Notes under the pieces: generated by a model
Database searches by the model: none
What the model was told of the DNA's origin: nothing
Seen by the model: only the letters and a program-made list of their open reading frames with translations
In this document: positions 7,014 through 14,524 of the stretch, in pieces
How the letters are laid out: each line of letters opens with the position of its first letter
How positions within the stretch are numbered: position 1 is the first letter of the stretch
Virus record (IMG/VR): IMGVR_UViG_3300031952_000146
Span: 1-23,762 of that record
Source of the DNA: a virus
DNA: 23,762 nt
Reading direction: 5' to 3' (one strand)
Position numbers and translations under genes: made by a program

Positions 7014-7316
7014 ATGGCAGATTTAATATCGATGTATGTCCCGCCAGAGCTTGTAGTAGTGATGGGGCTGTTCTGTGGCTGTTTATGCCGAGCGCTATTG
7101 CCATTCTTCAAGAAGCAGCATAAAGCTGCAGAAGCGGGAGAAAATCTAAGATGGGAGCGCAGGTACTCCTGGACGCTGGGATTCGCTATCTTTACCGCTT
7201 TTATCGCGGCCATGATTCTACTTCCTACAATGCAGGTGCCGACAGTTAACGCTTTCCCCCTTTCATTCATAGTAGGCTGGTCCTCGCAGGATATCTTGAA
7301 CGAGATGGCAACGTAA
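7014..7316 (+). CDS. Small membrane protein, holin-like
   Basis: The protein has 100 residues from the ATG at 7014, which has GGGGG five bases upstream. Two hydrophobic segments are visible: about residues 11-30 (ELVVVMGLFCGCLCRALLPF) and 53-71 (WTLGFAIFTAFIAAMILLP). Between them is a basic, charged loop (KKQHKAAEAGENLRWERR), and the C-terminus is polar (VGWSSQDILNEMA). Size, two membrane spans and a charged loop fit a holin or a small phage membrane protein. The gene starts a cassette of four more small genes, three of them membrane or peptidase candidates, right after a terminator. A function in lysis is inferred from this context only. Confidence 0.55.
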   Translation: MADLISMYVPPELVVVMGLFCGCLCRALLPFFKKQHKAAEAGENLRWERRYSWTLGFAIFTAFIAAMILLPTMQVPTVNAFPLSFIVGWSSQDILNEMAT

Positions 7317-7317
7317 T

Positions 7318-7908
7318 ATGGGCTTCCTAGATGATTGGCTAGACACGCTATTCGGGGGCAGTAAGTATAAGCTGCGCTATGAGCAGTGTACAAGGCAATC
7401 TGCTCAATATACTCAGCAGATTCAAGAACTTGAGGGTCGATTAGCCATGGCTAGGCAGTCGATCTCTCAGCTAGAAATGATTGTTAAGCAACCGGCGCCC
7501 CCTCAGATCGATTATCTGGTAGAAAAGGACTCAGCCTGGATTGATGCGCAGCTACAAGCTATGAAGCTAAACATTGTCCGGCTTACCCTAGATGTTAAGT
7601 ACAAGCTCACGAACCGGAAGAACATGGCTAATATTATACTCTGGGATGCAACTGAGCGATTAGCTTATGTTCGGGATCTGTTCGATTGCGAGGATTTCAC
7701 CATGCTATTCAAGGTCACCACGAATCTGATCTTTGGCGTGAATCAGCTAGCGGCTATCCTGGATTACAAAAGTGGCCACTCTTATATTCTGATCCTCTAT
7801 CCTGACAGCGAACACATGATCCTGGAAACTGAGACAGATGGCTTATACCTCTGGACAAAGAGGATAACCGAGTTCTATTCTTTAGAGGGAGCAACCGCAC
7901 TAATATGA
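7318..7908 (+). CDS. MOA-like cysteine peptidase candidate
   Basis: The 196-residue protein has an N-terminal glutamine-rich coiled coil (about 20-60), a linker with PAPPQ, and a C-terminal domain that resembles the papain-like domain of Marasmius oreades agglutinin. Phage proteins of this kind are often labelled MOA-related. A candidate triad is visible: Cys124 in FDCEDF, His154 in SGHSY and Glu170 in MILETETD. This is pattern recognition and needs a structure comparison. It starts one base after the upstream membrane-protein stop, and its stop overlaps the next small gene (ATGA). It might be a lysis enzyme or a processing peptidase; neither is proven. Confidence 0.5.
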   Translation: MGFLDDWLDTLFGGSKYKLRYEQCTRQSAQYTQQIQELEGRLAMARQSISQLEMIVKQPAPPQIDYLVEKDSAWIDAQLQAMKLNIVRLTLDVKYKLTNRKNMANIILWDATERLAYVRDLFDCEDFTMLFKVTTNLIFGVNQLAAILDYKSGHSYILILYPDSEHMILETETDGLYLWTKRITEFYSLEGATALI

Positions 7909-8006
7909 GCGATCCTGGCTTTTCTTGGCAGATAGACAGATGGCGCCCAGAGCAGCGTCATGGGTATAAAGATATTCGCCATAAGAGGGGGCGCAAGCGA
8001 AGATGA
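7905..8006 (+). CDS. Small basic protein coupled at both ends (33 aa)
   Basis: A 33-residue frame begins at an ATG that overlaps the previous stop (ATGA) and ends in a TGA that overlaps the ATG of the next gene (ATGA). Such double coupling is strong evidence that it is translated. The peptide begins MSDPGFSWQIDRWRPEQ and ends in a very basic tail (RHKRGRKRR). No family is recognised. The basic tail could bind nucleic acid or phospholipid. Confidence 0.55.
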   Translation: MSDPGFSWQIDRWRPEQRHGYKDIRHKRGRKRR

Positions 8007-8296
8007 ACTGGTTCAAGCTGGGATTCTGGGAGTTTCTGAAGAAGATGTTCGGGCCAGAGGGCATCCTTTCATCCTGGCAAGAGAGACACGCTTTTCTAAT
8101 TGGGATATGCGAGACTGTGGCTTTCTTGAAACCACGCTGGGATATGCCACCCGATTATGAGGCATGGGTTAAACAGGCCGATACTCATAAGCCAGGCAAC
8201 CCGCTCTATGAGTATCATTACTATATGTTTGGCCGGGCTTGCGGTGTAGTATTCTGGCTGATCGTGATTGCTTTCTTTTGGAAGGTAATAGCTTAA
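8003..8296 (+). CDS. Small protein with C-terminal membrane segment
   Basis: This 97-residue protein has an amphipathic N-terminus (MNWFKLGFWEFLKKMFG), a polar middle with DMPPDYEAWVKQA and a C-terminal hydrophobic span (about 79-95, CGVVFWLIVIAFFWKVI). A tail-anchored topology with the bulk in the cytoplasm is likely. Its ATG overlaps the stop of the 33-residue gene, so it belongs to the same translation unit. It resembles no family I can name. The frame at 7960-8160 that overlaps it is a shadow. Confidence 0.55.
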   Translation: MNWFKLGFWEFLKKMFGPEGILSSWQERHAFLIGICETVAFLKPRWDMPPDYEAWVKQADTHKPGNPLYEYHYYMFGRACGVVFWLIVIAFFWKVIA

Positions 8297-8314
8297 ATTG
8301 ACAGGAGTGTGAGA

Positions 8315-8563
8315 ATGAAAAGTTTATTTGGAGATCCAGAGGAAAAGATTGAGCATCGTGTTCCGCCCAAGCCGGCTACTGCAGAAGAGCAGATGGCTAT
8401 GATCTGGGAAGCTGTGTTCAATGGCAATGGGATCCTAAAGAGGCTTATCGATAATAACCGCTGGCTGACGCGCCGGCTGCGCTTTCAAGATATAAAGCTG
8501 AATTTCATTCTGGTCTTCCTGGCACTATTATTAGGGTGTCTGGGAAAACTGATGTTTAGCTAA
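8315..8563 (+). CDS. Small membrane protein, XhlA/holin-like
   Basis: The protein has 82 residues from ATG 8315, which has GGAG at 8304-8307 seven bases upstream; a GTG at 8309 is the less likely start. A soluble helical region with WEAVFNGNGILKRLIDNNRW is followed by a basic patch (RRLRF) and one C-terminal membrane span (FILVFLALLLGCLGKLMF). This build is reminiscent of hemolysin XhlA-like proteins, which pair with holins in lysis. The homology was not demonstrated. It closes the small-gene cassette after TerL. Confidence 0.5.
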   Translation: MKSLFGDPEEKIEHRVPPKPATAEEQMAMIWEAVFNGNGILKRLIDNNRWLTRRLRFQDIKLNFILVFLALLLGCLGKLMFS

Positions 8564-8566
8564 TAG

Positions 8567-8586
8567 AAGGAGGCAGATCGATGTGA
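8567..8586 (+). other. Ribosome site followed by start-stop codons
   Basis: AAGGAGG at 8567-8573 is followed seven bases later by ATG immediately followed by TGA (8581-8586). A GTG at 8583 would instead give a 12-codon frame with the same ribosome site. A strong ribosome site with no real gene may be a stalling or coupling element, or the remnant of a deleted gene. Confidence 0.3.
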
Positions 8587-8594
8587 AAAGTATT

Positions 8595-8624
8595 TTGTAT
8601 CTAACTCGGGATCGAATCTAAAAT
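8595..8624 (+). promoter_or_regulatory. Possible weak promoter before the appendage genes
   Basis: TTGTAT at 8595-8600 and TAAAAT at 8619-8624 are spaced by 18 bases. The -10 matches five of six consensus bases, the -35 only three. Transcription would start just before the AAAGGAGG ribosome site of the tail-fibre-like gene. Confidence 0.3.
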
Positions 8625-8643
8625 ATAAAGGAGGATCAAGTCA

Positions 8644-9042
8644 ATGGCAGAATTTTCAGATTACATGGAGAACAAAATCCTAAACTCGCTAAGGAACGTG
8701 GCTGGGGTGCAGGTAGCTGCGTATGTGGCCCTCTTCACAGCCGTCACCGGCCTGGAGGCCGACAGCGGCTGGTCCGCCACCGAAGTCACCGGGGGTGACT
8801 ACGCACGGCAGCTAGCTGGGTTAACAGAAGCTACTGGCGCGGGCGGAGCGACTTCCAATGCTGCTGACATCACTTTCCCGCAAGCCTCGGCGGACTGGGG
8901 AATCATAACCCACGCCGCCCTCATGGATGCTCTCACCAGCGGCCACGTTCTGATGTGGACACAGCTTGATGTTCCCAAAACCATAGGGACCGGGGATACA
9001 TTCAAGTTTGCAGCTGGCGATCTTGATGTAACCGTAGCGTGA
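8644..9042 (+). CDS. Phage tail-fibre-like structural protein
   Basis: The 132-residue protein matches a common short phage appendage family by layout. It has an N-terminal helix (SDYMENKILNSL), then VAAYVALFTAV, then TGGDYARQLAGLTEATG and the closing strands ITFPQASADWGIITHAALMDA and KTIGTGDTFKFAAGDLDVTVA. These motifs are typical of small proteins annotated as tail fibre proteins in siphophages. It starts after a strong AAAGGAGG ribosome site and opens the cassette that runs to 13181. The gene holds a single GATC, which contrasts with the rest of the phage. Confidence 0.7.
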   Translation: MAEFSDYMENKILNSLRNVAGVQVAAYVALFTAVTGLEADSGWSATEVTGGDYARQLAGLTEATGAGGATSNAADITFPQASADWGIITHAALMDALTSGHVLMWTQLDVPKTIGTGDTFKFAAGDLDVTVA

Positions 9043-9085
9043 CGACAGGGGCAGGGCAACCTGCCCTTGTTTGTAAGGAGGTTCT

Positions 9086-9523
9086 ATGACAGAAGCAGAG
9101 ATATTAGCGAAAGTCACAACCGCAGGTTGGACTATAAACGAAACAAAGACACTAGGGCAAGAAGGGGCCGGAGACAATCTATTAACTATAAAAGCCTTAC
9201 TTCTCACTAAGCCAGAAGGTAGCTTTATGCGGAGGCAGTGGGTCAATTACTACATGAAAACTGATGGCTCATGTGCCTGGAGGGAATATGACCCATTCCC
9301 TGCTGCCCCTGCAACAAGTTTTGGGGAAGAAGTGAGGAATAAGATTGTCGCATTAGTGGCTGCCGCCACAATCAAAGCAGGGTATGTTGAGAAGATGGAT
9401 GAAACCTCTCAAACTGCCCTAGTTGTGGCGGTAAAGGCTGATAATACCTTTGCCCCGTATCATGTCTGCAAGGTAGCAGGCGCATTAACGATAACAGCAG
9501 TCACTGGAACATATCCGATTTGA
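9086..9523 (+). CDS. Unknown protein of the appendage cassette
   Basis: I do not recognise this 145-residue protein. Its N-terminal half has a strand-rich pattern (AEILAKVTTAGWTINETK to QWVNYYMKTDGSCAWREY). Its C-terminal half begins with a helix (GEEVRNKIVALVAAATIKAGYV) and continues with strands (ALVVAVKADNTFAPYHVCKVAG). No signal peptide or membrane span is seen. GGAGG lies just upstream of the ATG. It sits between the tail-fibre-like gene and a DUF2341 protein, so a structural role in a virion appendage is likely but inferred. Confidence 0.5.
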   Translation: MTEAEILAKVTTAGWTINETKTLGQEGAGDNLLTIKALLLTKPEGSFMRRQWVNYYMKTDGSCAWREYDPFPAAPATSFGEEVRNKIVALVAAATIKAGYVEKMDETSQTALVVAVKADNTFAPYHVCKVAGALTITAVTGTYPI

Positions 9524-9532
9524 GGAGACTAA

Positions 9533-10453
9533 ATGGGTTTGCTCGCAGGATGGCCTTACTATAGTGATATAACAGTCGCAAATGGGTCTGCCGACTATCA
9601 GACTAAAATCACTGTCTATTATGGCAGTGGCACGAATGGCGAGAATGTCGTCTATTGCAATTCACTTTGTCAGGCGGACTTTGATGACTTGAGGTTTGCT
9701 GCTGCGGATGGCACGACCTTACTTGACTATTGGATTGAGTCCTATATTGCCTCAACATCGGCTGTAGTCCATGTGCAGAATAATAGCACTCCTGATACTA
9801 CCTTGCGTATGTACTATGGCAAGGCTGATGCTACGGGGGTAAGCAGTATTCAAGATACCTTCATCGCAGGCGATGAATTCACTGATGGTGATTATACCTC
9901 CAATCCTGTCTGGACTGTGGTACAAGGGACTTGGGCGGTGGCTGCTGGGATACTTGCTCCTACATCAACTGGCACTCCCGATGAAGTAAACACCCCCGCT
10001 ACCTTGACAGCCTTCAGATTACGAGCTAGATGTAAAACGACAACAGAGAAGGCCTTCATTATCTCTGTAGAGAATAACAATCGGTCAACCTCATATCAGC
10101 TTTATGCTTATTCTAAGGCGGGTATTTACATTCAATTATATGAAAACAGTGCGACGGTCCTCTATACTACGGCTCAGACTATTGACACAAACTATCACAT
10201 TCTTGAACTTACGAGGGATGCTGCTTCTCTATTCAATATTCTTTATGACAATGTAAACAAAGGCAGCGTCACAGATTCTACTACTACCTCGTTTAATAAA
10301 ATTGCCTTTGAGTCTCACGGTTCTATAGCTAATTCATTGGATTGGATATTTGCAGCCAAGTATGCAGCCACAGAGCCAACCTTTACGTTTGGAAGTCAGC
10401 AAGTAGCCTTTCAGCCTTTCAGAAATGTTTATCCGCACATTTTAGCTCACTAA
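9533..10453 (+). CDS. DUF2341 and LamG-like appendage protein
   Basis: The first 100 or so residues have the DUF2341 pattern: GWPYYSDITVAN, KITVYYGSGTNG, DFDDLRFAAADGTTLLDYWIE and LRMYYGKADATG. The rest (about 118-300) reads as a jelly-roll similar to LamG/concanavalin domains, with FTDGDYTSNPVWTVVQGTW, RLRARCKTTTEKAFIISV and HILELTRDAASLFNILYDN. Such pairs occur in secreted or virion proteins and often bind sugars. GAGGAG precedes the ATG. A receptor- or matrix-binding role is inferred. The gene contains no GATC by eye. Confidence 0.7.
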   Translation: MGLLAGWPYYSDITVANGSADYQTKITVYYGSGTNGENVVYCNSLCQADFDDLRFAAADGTTLLDYWIESYIASTSAVVHVQNNSTPDTTLRMYYGKADATGVSSIQDTFIAGDEFTDGDYTSNPVWTVVQGTWAVAAGILAPTSTGTPDEVNTPATLTAFRLRARCKTTTEKAFIISVENNNRSTSYQLYAYSKAGIYIQLYENSATVLYTTAQTIDTNYHILELTRDAASLFNILYDNVNKGSVTDSTTTSFNKIAFESHGSIANSLDWIFAAKYAATEPTFTFGSQQVAFQPFRNVYPHILAH

Positions 10454-10465
10454 AGGAGGTGAACT

Positions 10466-10969
10466 ATGGGAAAACTTTATTCAGTAATCGGGGACAATGT
10501 AACCATAACCACAGTAACAAGGGGGCTGGTAGGAATCAGCACTTCTGCCACCGAGTTAGCAGCAGGAGGGAAAATCAAAATAAAGAGAGTTGAAGTTGGG
10601 CAGGCTGCCAATGCCACCTCAGCAATGCTACGACTTGCGTTTTCTAAACGAGACCAAGCAGCAACCCTAACTCATGCGACTGCTAAAACACCAGCACCTT
10701 TGGATGTTGGTGGAGTGGCTTCTGCCATTCTTGGTAATACTACAGGGAACGCTGTTCTTTGTAGTGGTGTGGGTTCAACTGTTGATACAGGTGGAACTTA
10801 TGTTGATCTCTGGTATGCAGCCTTCAATGCACTGAATGGTTATTTGTGGATTCCAACTCCCGAAACAGAAATCATCATACACAATACATCAGTGTTTTGT
10901 GTGAGATTCCTGGCTGACCCTGCTACCTTAACTGGTTGGTCAATCGCCGTAGTCTTTGAAGAACTCTAG
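10466..10969 (+). CDS. Beta-rich structural protein
   Basis: The 167-residue protein is almost all predicted strands: KLYSVIGDNVTITTVTRG at the start, then KIKIKRVEVGQAANATSAMLRLAF, and a C-terminal FCVRFLADPATLTGWSIAVVFEEL. Its layout resembles a jelly-roll virion protein, but no family could be named. It has an AAAGGAGGTG ribosome site and lies directly before the repeat protein, so it may be a partner or the base of that appendage. Confidence 0.5.
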   Translation: MGKLYSVIGDNVTITTVTRGLVGISTSATELAAGGKIKIKRVEVGQAANATSAMLRLAFSKRDQAATLTHATAKTPAPLDVGGVASAILGNTTGNAVLCSGVGSTVDTGGTYVDLWYAAFNALNGYLWIPTPETEIIIHNTSVFCVRFLADPATLTGWSIAVVFEEL

Positions 10970-10977
10970 GAGATTAA

Positions 10978-12855
10978 ATGCCTATTTGGAGACAGCCCCC
11001 GCAACCTCAACAGCGTAGGGTTTGGAAACCTACAGGGATTGCTGTTGTTGAAGGTGCTGCTTCTCTAAGTGGTACTGGAGCGGTAACCGCCATCGGAATC
11101 ATAGAGGTTTGCGGTAAGGCTAGCTTCTCGGGAACAGCCACATTAGTCGCCACAGCCGAGCTAGTAATAACTGGCAAAGCGATATTGTCTGGAACAGGGA
11201 CATTAGTTGCGGTCAGCCAACAGACTAGCTATGCGAAGGCTATCTTCTCTGGTGCAGGCTCATTAACAGCTATCACCACAACTATTATCTCAGCTTCTGC
11301 AAGTTTATCAGGGACAGGAAGTCTATTTGCTGCAGCCAAATGCACCTTAAAAGGTTCGGGGACGATTTCGGGGATAGGGACATTAGCCGGGGTCGGTAGA
11401 TGTATATTTGAGGGGACAGTCATATTATCGGGTGCTGGCACTCTGATCGCCGCCGGGCTGCTTATTGGTACTGGCAAGGCGATACTCTCAGGCGAAGGCA
11501 CGCTAGCAGCAGCCGGCCATATCATCGGGATCGTTAAGGCCACACTATCAGGTACGGGCACACTTTCAGCCACCGCTGTGCTGATCACCGTTGCAAAGGC
11601 CACCATGGCCGGCATCGGCGACCTGGCGGCGGCTGGCCTCATTATCAGGACCGCTAAGGCCACGTTATCGGGGATAGGCTCACTCGCCACCGCTGGCCAG
11701 GTCACCGGGAGCGCCCACGCCACCATGGCAGGCACCAGCATACTTTCAGCCAGTGCCTATTCAATTCTAGCGGGCAAAGCCACACTATTAGGAGAGGGCA
11801 GCTTGGTGGCAACTGCCAAACTCACGCTGAAGGGCTCTGTCACCCTGGGCGGGACCGGTACCTTGACTGCGCTGGCTCAGCCCATATACACAGCTAAAGC
11901 TACACTATCAGGCACCGGGGACCTTGCCGCTAAAGCCAGCGCTATCTGGTCTATATCGGTCACGCTATCAGGGATAGGCAGCCTCACAGCTAGAGCTGTA
12001 TCGATCACGCTTGCAAAAGCTACTCTATCAGCAGAAGGATCTCTGATAGGTGCCGCCAGTATAGACACTATCGGCAAAGCTACCTTAATCGGAACTGGTA
12101 TCTTATCGGCAACAGCACAATGTCTAATAAATGCCACCGCTATCCTATCTGGCAGTGGCTCGTTAGCAGCTATAGGGCAGGTGGGGGGATTGCTTTATGG
12201 CACCGCTACTTTCTCCGGGATGGGATCACTGGGAGCTATAGCGAAAGGGATATTCCCCGGAGCAGCTACTTTATCTGGCATTGGGACATTAGCTGCTATC
12301 GGGCAGAACACAGTCAAGGCCTCTGCTATGCTATCTGGAGTTGGCACCCTAGCTGGCTTCGGAAGTCTGATTCTCACTGGTAAGGTTGTCCTAACCGGGG
12401 CAGGTGCTTTAGCTGCAACCGCAGAATATCTAGCCAGTGGTAAGGGCATACTCTCTGGGACAGGATCGATAATAGCGGCCGCCCGGTTAATCGCAGTTGG
12501 CAAAGCTAGCTTAGATGGCAGTGGATCGCTCACAGCTACAGGTGGGCGGCTAATCAAGGGTGTAGCGTTGTTAGAAGGCAATGGTACGCTTTCAGCGACA
12601 GCTCAGGCCATTTTAGCAGGGGCAGCGATTATGTCGGGCCAAGGAAACCTAACTGCAGCTGCGGTTATAATATGTATGGGCATGGCATCCATTACCGGAG
12701 CAGGGACCATGATCGCTGTAGCATCTGTCATTCAGGGCATCGCCATGAGACTTATCCCGATTACCATAACTTTCCCTGAGCGTGAAATAACCGCTCAGCT
12801 TATTGATAAGGCTATTACGGTTTCCTTCTATGAGCGCACGATCAAAGTGAGGTAA
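10978..12855 (+). CDS. Giant 20-residue-repeat appendage protein
   Basis: The 625-residue protein has a short basic N-terminus (25 residues) and then 28 tandem repeats that fill residues 26-587. A 38-residue C-terminal cap with ITITFPEREITAQ and AITVSFYERTIKV follows. The unit is GKATLSGTGTLSAxAxxIxx. Every unit is exactly 20 residues except the 19th, which has two extra. Small residues, Thr, Ser and Gly dominate, and charged and aromatic residues are scarce. It should fold as a beta-solenoid or stacked beta-hairpin fibre. Units share little at the DNA level, so the period is kept by selection on the protein. It may be a tail spike, head fibre or adhesin. Confidence 0.75.
   Translation: MPIWRQPPQPQQRRVWKPTGIAVVEGAASLSGTGAVTAIGIIEVCGKASFSGTATLVATAELVITGKAILSGTGTLVAVSQQTSYAKAIFSGAGSLTAITTTIISASASLSGTGSLFAAAKCTLKGSGTISGIGTLAGVGRCIFEGTVILSGAGTLIAAGLLIGTGKAILSGEGTLAAAGHIIGIVKATLSGTGTLSATAVLITVAKATMAGIGDLAAAGLIIRTAKATLSGIGSLATAGQVTGSAHATMAGTSILSASAYSILAGKATLLGEGSLVATAKLTLKGSVTLGGTGTLTALAQPIYTAKATLSGTGDLAAKASAIWSISVTLSGIGSLTARAVSITLAKATLSAEGSLIGAASIDTIGKATLIGTGILSATAQCLINATAILSGSGSLAAIGQVGGLLYGTATFSGMGSLGAIAKGIFPGAATLSGIGTLAAIGQNTVKASAMLSGVGTLAGFGSLILTGKVVLTGAGALAATAEYLASGKGILSGTGSIIAAARLIAVGKASLDGSGSLTATGGRLIKGVALLEGNGTLSATAQAILAGAAIMSGQGNLTAAAVIICMGMASITGAGTMIAVASVIQGIAMRLIPITITFPEREITAQLIDKAITVSFYERTIKVR
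11053..12738 (+). repeat. 28 tandem 60-base coding repeats
   Basis: The repeat block of the giant appendage protein consists of 60-base units coding 20 residues each, with one 66-base unit at the 19th position. The period is seen through the recurring SG-x-G-x-L core. At the DNA level the units are strongly diverged. It is not a CRISPR array and no spacers are present. Confidence 0.8.
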
Positions 12856-12857
12856 GC

Positions 12858-13181
12858 ATGGAAAAGATAAATATCAAGCAGGGAGCTTTCGGATTCGGAT
12901 ATGAATTCGTGGGCATTCCAGATGAATGGGTAGACGAAGAAGCTGAGGTTTGGTTCACAGCTTGGAAGCCTGGAGATCCCACAGAGAAAGTCTGCCAGAA
13001 AGTATGTGAGTTTAGTGGCGCGAAGTTCTGGCTGATGGTAGAAGAAGATGACTTCGATGCTGAGCCCGGCATCTATTATTATGAGGTTGCTCGCTATGAA
13101 GATGGAGTAATGTTAGATCCCTCTTTTACCGGGGAATTAGAGATCCTGGAAAGCGCAGGAGCGCCTGGAGATGAAGAATGA
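12858..13181 (+). CDS. Ig-like/BppU-N-like virion protein
   Basis: The 107-residue protein has the strand order of phage Ig-like or baseplate BppU N-terminal domains: INIKQGAFGFGYEFV, EEAEVWFTAWKPGDP, CEFSGAKFWLMVEEDDF and the diagnostic GIYYYEVARYEDGV near the end. It is very acidic at the C-terminus. It starts two bases after the repeat protein and its stop overlaps the start of the portal (ATGA). It may be a base domain for the appendage or a head-joining protein. The family match is by pattern only. Confidence 0.5.
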   Translation: MEKINIKQGAFGFGYEFVGIPDEWVDEEAEVWFTAWKPGDPTEKVCQKVCEFSGAKFWLMVEEDDFDAEPGIYYYEVARYEDGVMLDPSFTGELEILESAGAPGDEE

Positions 13182-14524
13182 ATAAGAAACGAGAAAAACG
13201 AAACAGATTCTATGCTCGAGAAGGCCAGCAATCGACCTCAGAGGGCCAGCAGAGCCTCAGCACGGTGCGGTACTCAAAGGGGGCCAGTGGTATAGGGGTC
13301 AGAGGGCTTAAACATCGAGCAGGGCGCATAGAGGAAGAATGGCGCAAAGAGTTCCGGTCATGGGATAGAGCGTGCAAGCAATTCATCGAAATGCGGGATT
13401 ACTACATCATCGCAACCGTCCTGGATGCGGTGAAACTGCCCCTATTGGAAGCGAAAGTCTCTACCGAACCAGCAGAAGCGCAGACACCCGGCGATATCGC
13501 TGCTGCAGACTGGCTGTTAGATTGCATCAACAGGATGCACAGACAAACCTGGGCATCGCATATCGAAGATATGCTTTCATCGATTGAATTCGGTTGGGCG
13601 CTGGGAGAGATCGTGCTGGAAAAGAGAGGGGATGGTAGGCACTGGCTAAAGAACATTGATCCCCGGGGACAAGATACGCTTTCCAGATGGGAGTTTGATG
13701 CACAGATCAGAGATGAAGTCCTGAAGATGATTCAGCTAGATCCCAACCTAAACATTGAGATTCCCATCCCCCTAGCGAAGTGCGTGCATGTAACCTTCCG
13801 CGGACGAAAGGGCAATCCAGAGGGGCATTCGGTTCTGTTATCTCTGCACTGGCCCTACAGGATGCTTCGAGACCTTGAAGTGTTCGAAGGCATTGGAATT
13901 GAGCGAGATGTAGGGGGCATGCCGGTTGCTAGCTTACCGGAAGAGGGTGTGGTCAGCGATGCTGCGCTTACCAAACTGGAAGAAGCGTTGAAAGGCATGC
14001 GAAGAGATGAAAACGAATTCTTGATCACTCCCCCGGGCGTAGAGGTTAAGCCCTATGGCGCCGGCCAGAAGATGTTCAACATCGGTGAGGTAATAGACCG
14101 GAAGAAAAAAGAGATTCTGATGCGCATGTATGCTCAGTTCCTAATGCTGGGTATGGAGAAGGTAGGGACACAAGCTCTGGTTCAGGGATCCCAGGACTTC
14201 TTCAACCTCTCCCTGGGGGCTGTGCAGCGTAGCACTCTCGAAGCCTGGAATCAGCAGCTTGTCCCTTATCTGTTCGCTTTCAATCGCTTCGAGGGAATGA
14301 CGGATTATCCTCAACTCACATGGGCGCCGCCGGGGAAGATCGATGTTAAGAACATAGTAGACACGCTTAACAGTGCCACCGGCGCCAAGCTCTTCACGCC
14401 AACCGACATCGATGAAGATCATGTCCGGGAAATGTTAGACTGGCCCGCCTTGCCAGATGAAGAAAGAGGGCAGGCAAGAGAGATCGAAAAGCCAGGAATC
14501 CCGGGGCTGTTTGATCTGAAATGA
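13178..14524 (+). CDS. Portal protein
   Basis: A 448-residue portal, of the DUF935 / Mu gp29-like type by pattern. The dodecameric portal ring is the gate for DNA entry and the base for the tail. Typical parts are the early EFRSWDRACKQFIEMRDYY helix, the middle ASHIEDMLSSIEFGWALGEIV and GRHWLKNIDPRGQDTLSRW, the HWPYRMLRDLEVF helix and the LTWAPPGKIDVKNIVDTLN C-terminal region. The N-terminal 30 residues are basic and Gln/Ser-rich. It overlaps the preceding gene (ATGA) and the MuF-like gene (ATGA), so these three are coupled. The gene has normal length. Confidence 0.85.
   Translation: MNKKREKRNRFYAREGQQSTSEGQQSLSTVRYSKGASGIGVRGLKHRAGRIEEEWRKEFRSWDRACKQFIEMRDYYIIATVLDAVKLPLLEAKVSTEPAEAQTPGDIAAADWLLDCINRMHRQTWASHIEDMLSSIEFGWALGEIVLEKRGDGRHWLKNIDPRGQDTLSRWEFDAQIRDEVLKMIQLDPNLNIEIPIPLAKCVHVTFRGRKGNPEGHSVLLSLHWPYRMLRDLEVFEGIGIERDVGGMPVASLPEEGVVSDAALTKLEEALKGMRRDENEFLITPPGVEVKPYGAGQKMFNIGEVIDRKKKEILMRMYAQFLMLGMEKVGTQALVQGSQDFFNLSLGAVQRSTLEAWNQQLVPYLFAFNRFEGMTDYPQLTWAPPGKIDVKNIVDTLNSATGAKLFTPTDIDEDHVREMLDWPALPDEERGQAREIEKPGIPGLFDLK

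Noticed and set aside
7960-8160. Plus-strand 66-codon frame
   Set aside because: It overlaps two genes with ATGA coupling and has no ribosome site or family.
11229-11741. Long minus-strand frame in the repeat gene (170 codons)
   Set aside because: It is the shadow of the 60-base coding period; the minus-strand protein has no independent features.
11053-12738. CRISPR-like array
   Set aside because: The regular period is coding (20 residues); units are degenerate in DNA and lack unique spacers.
10978-12855. Diversity-generating retroelement target
   Set aside because: No reverse transcriptase or template repeat is visible in the window, and variation is spread over all units, not a C-terminal block.
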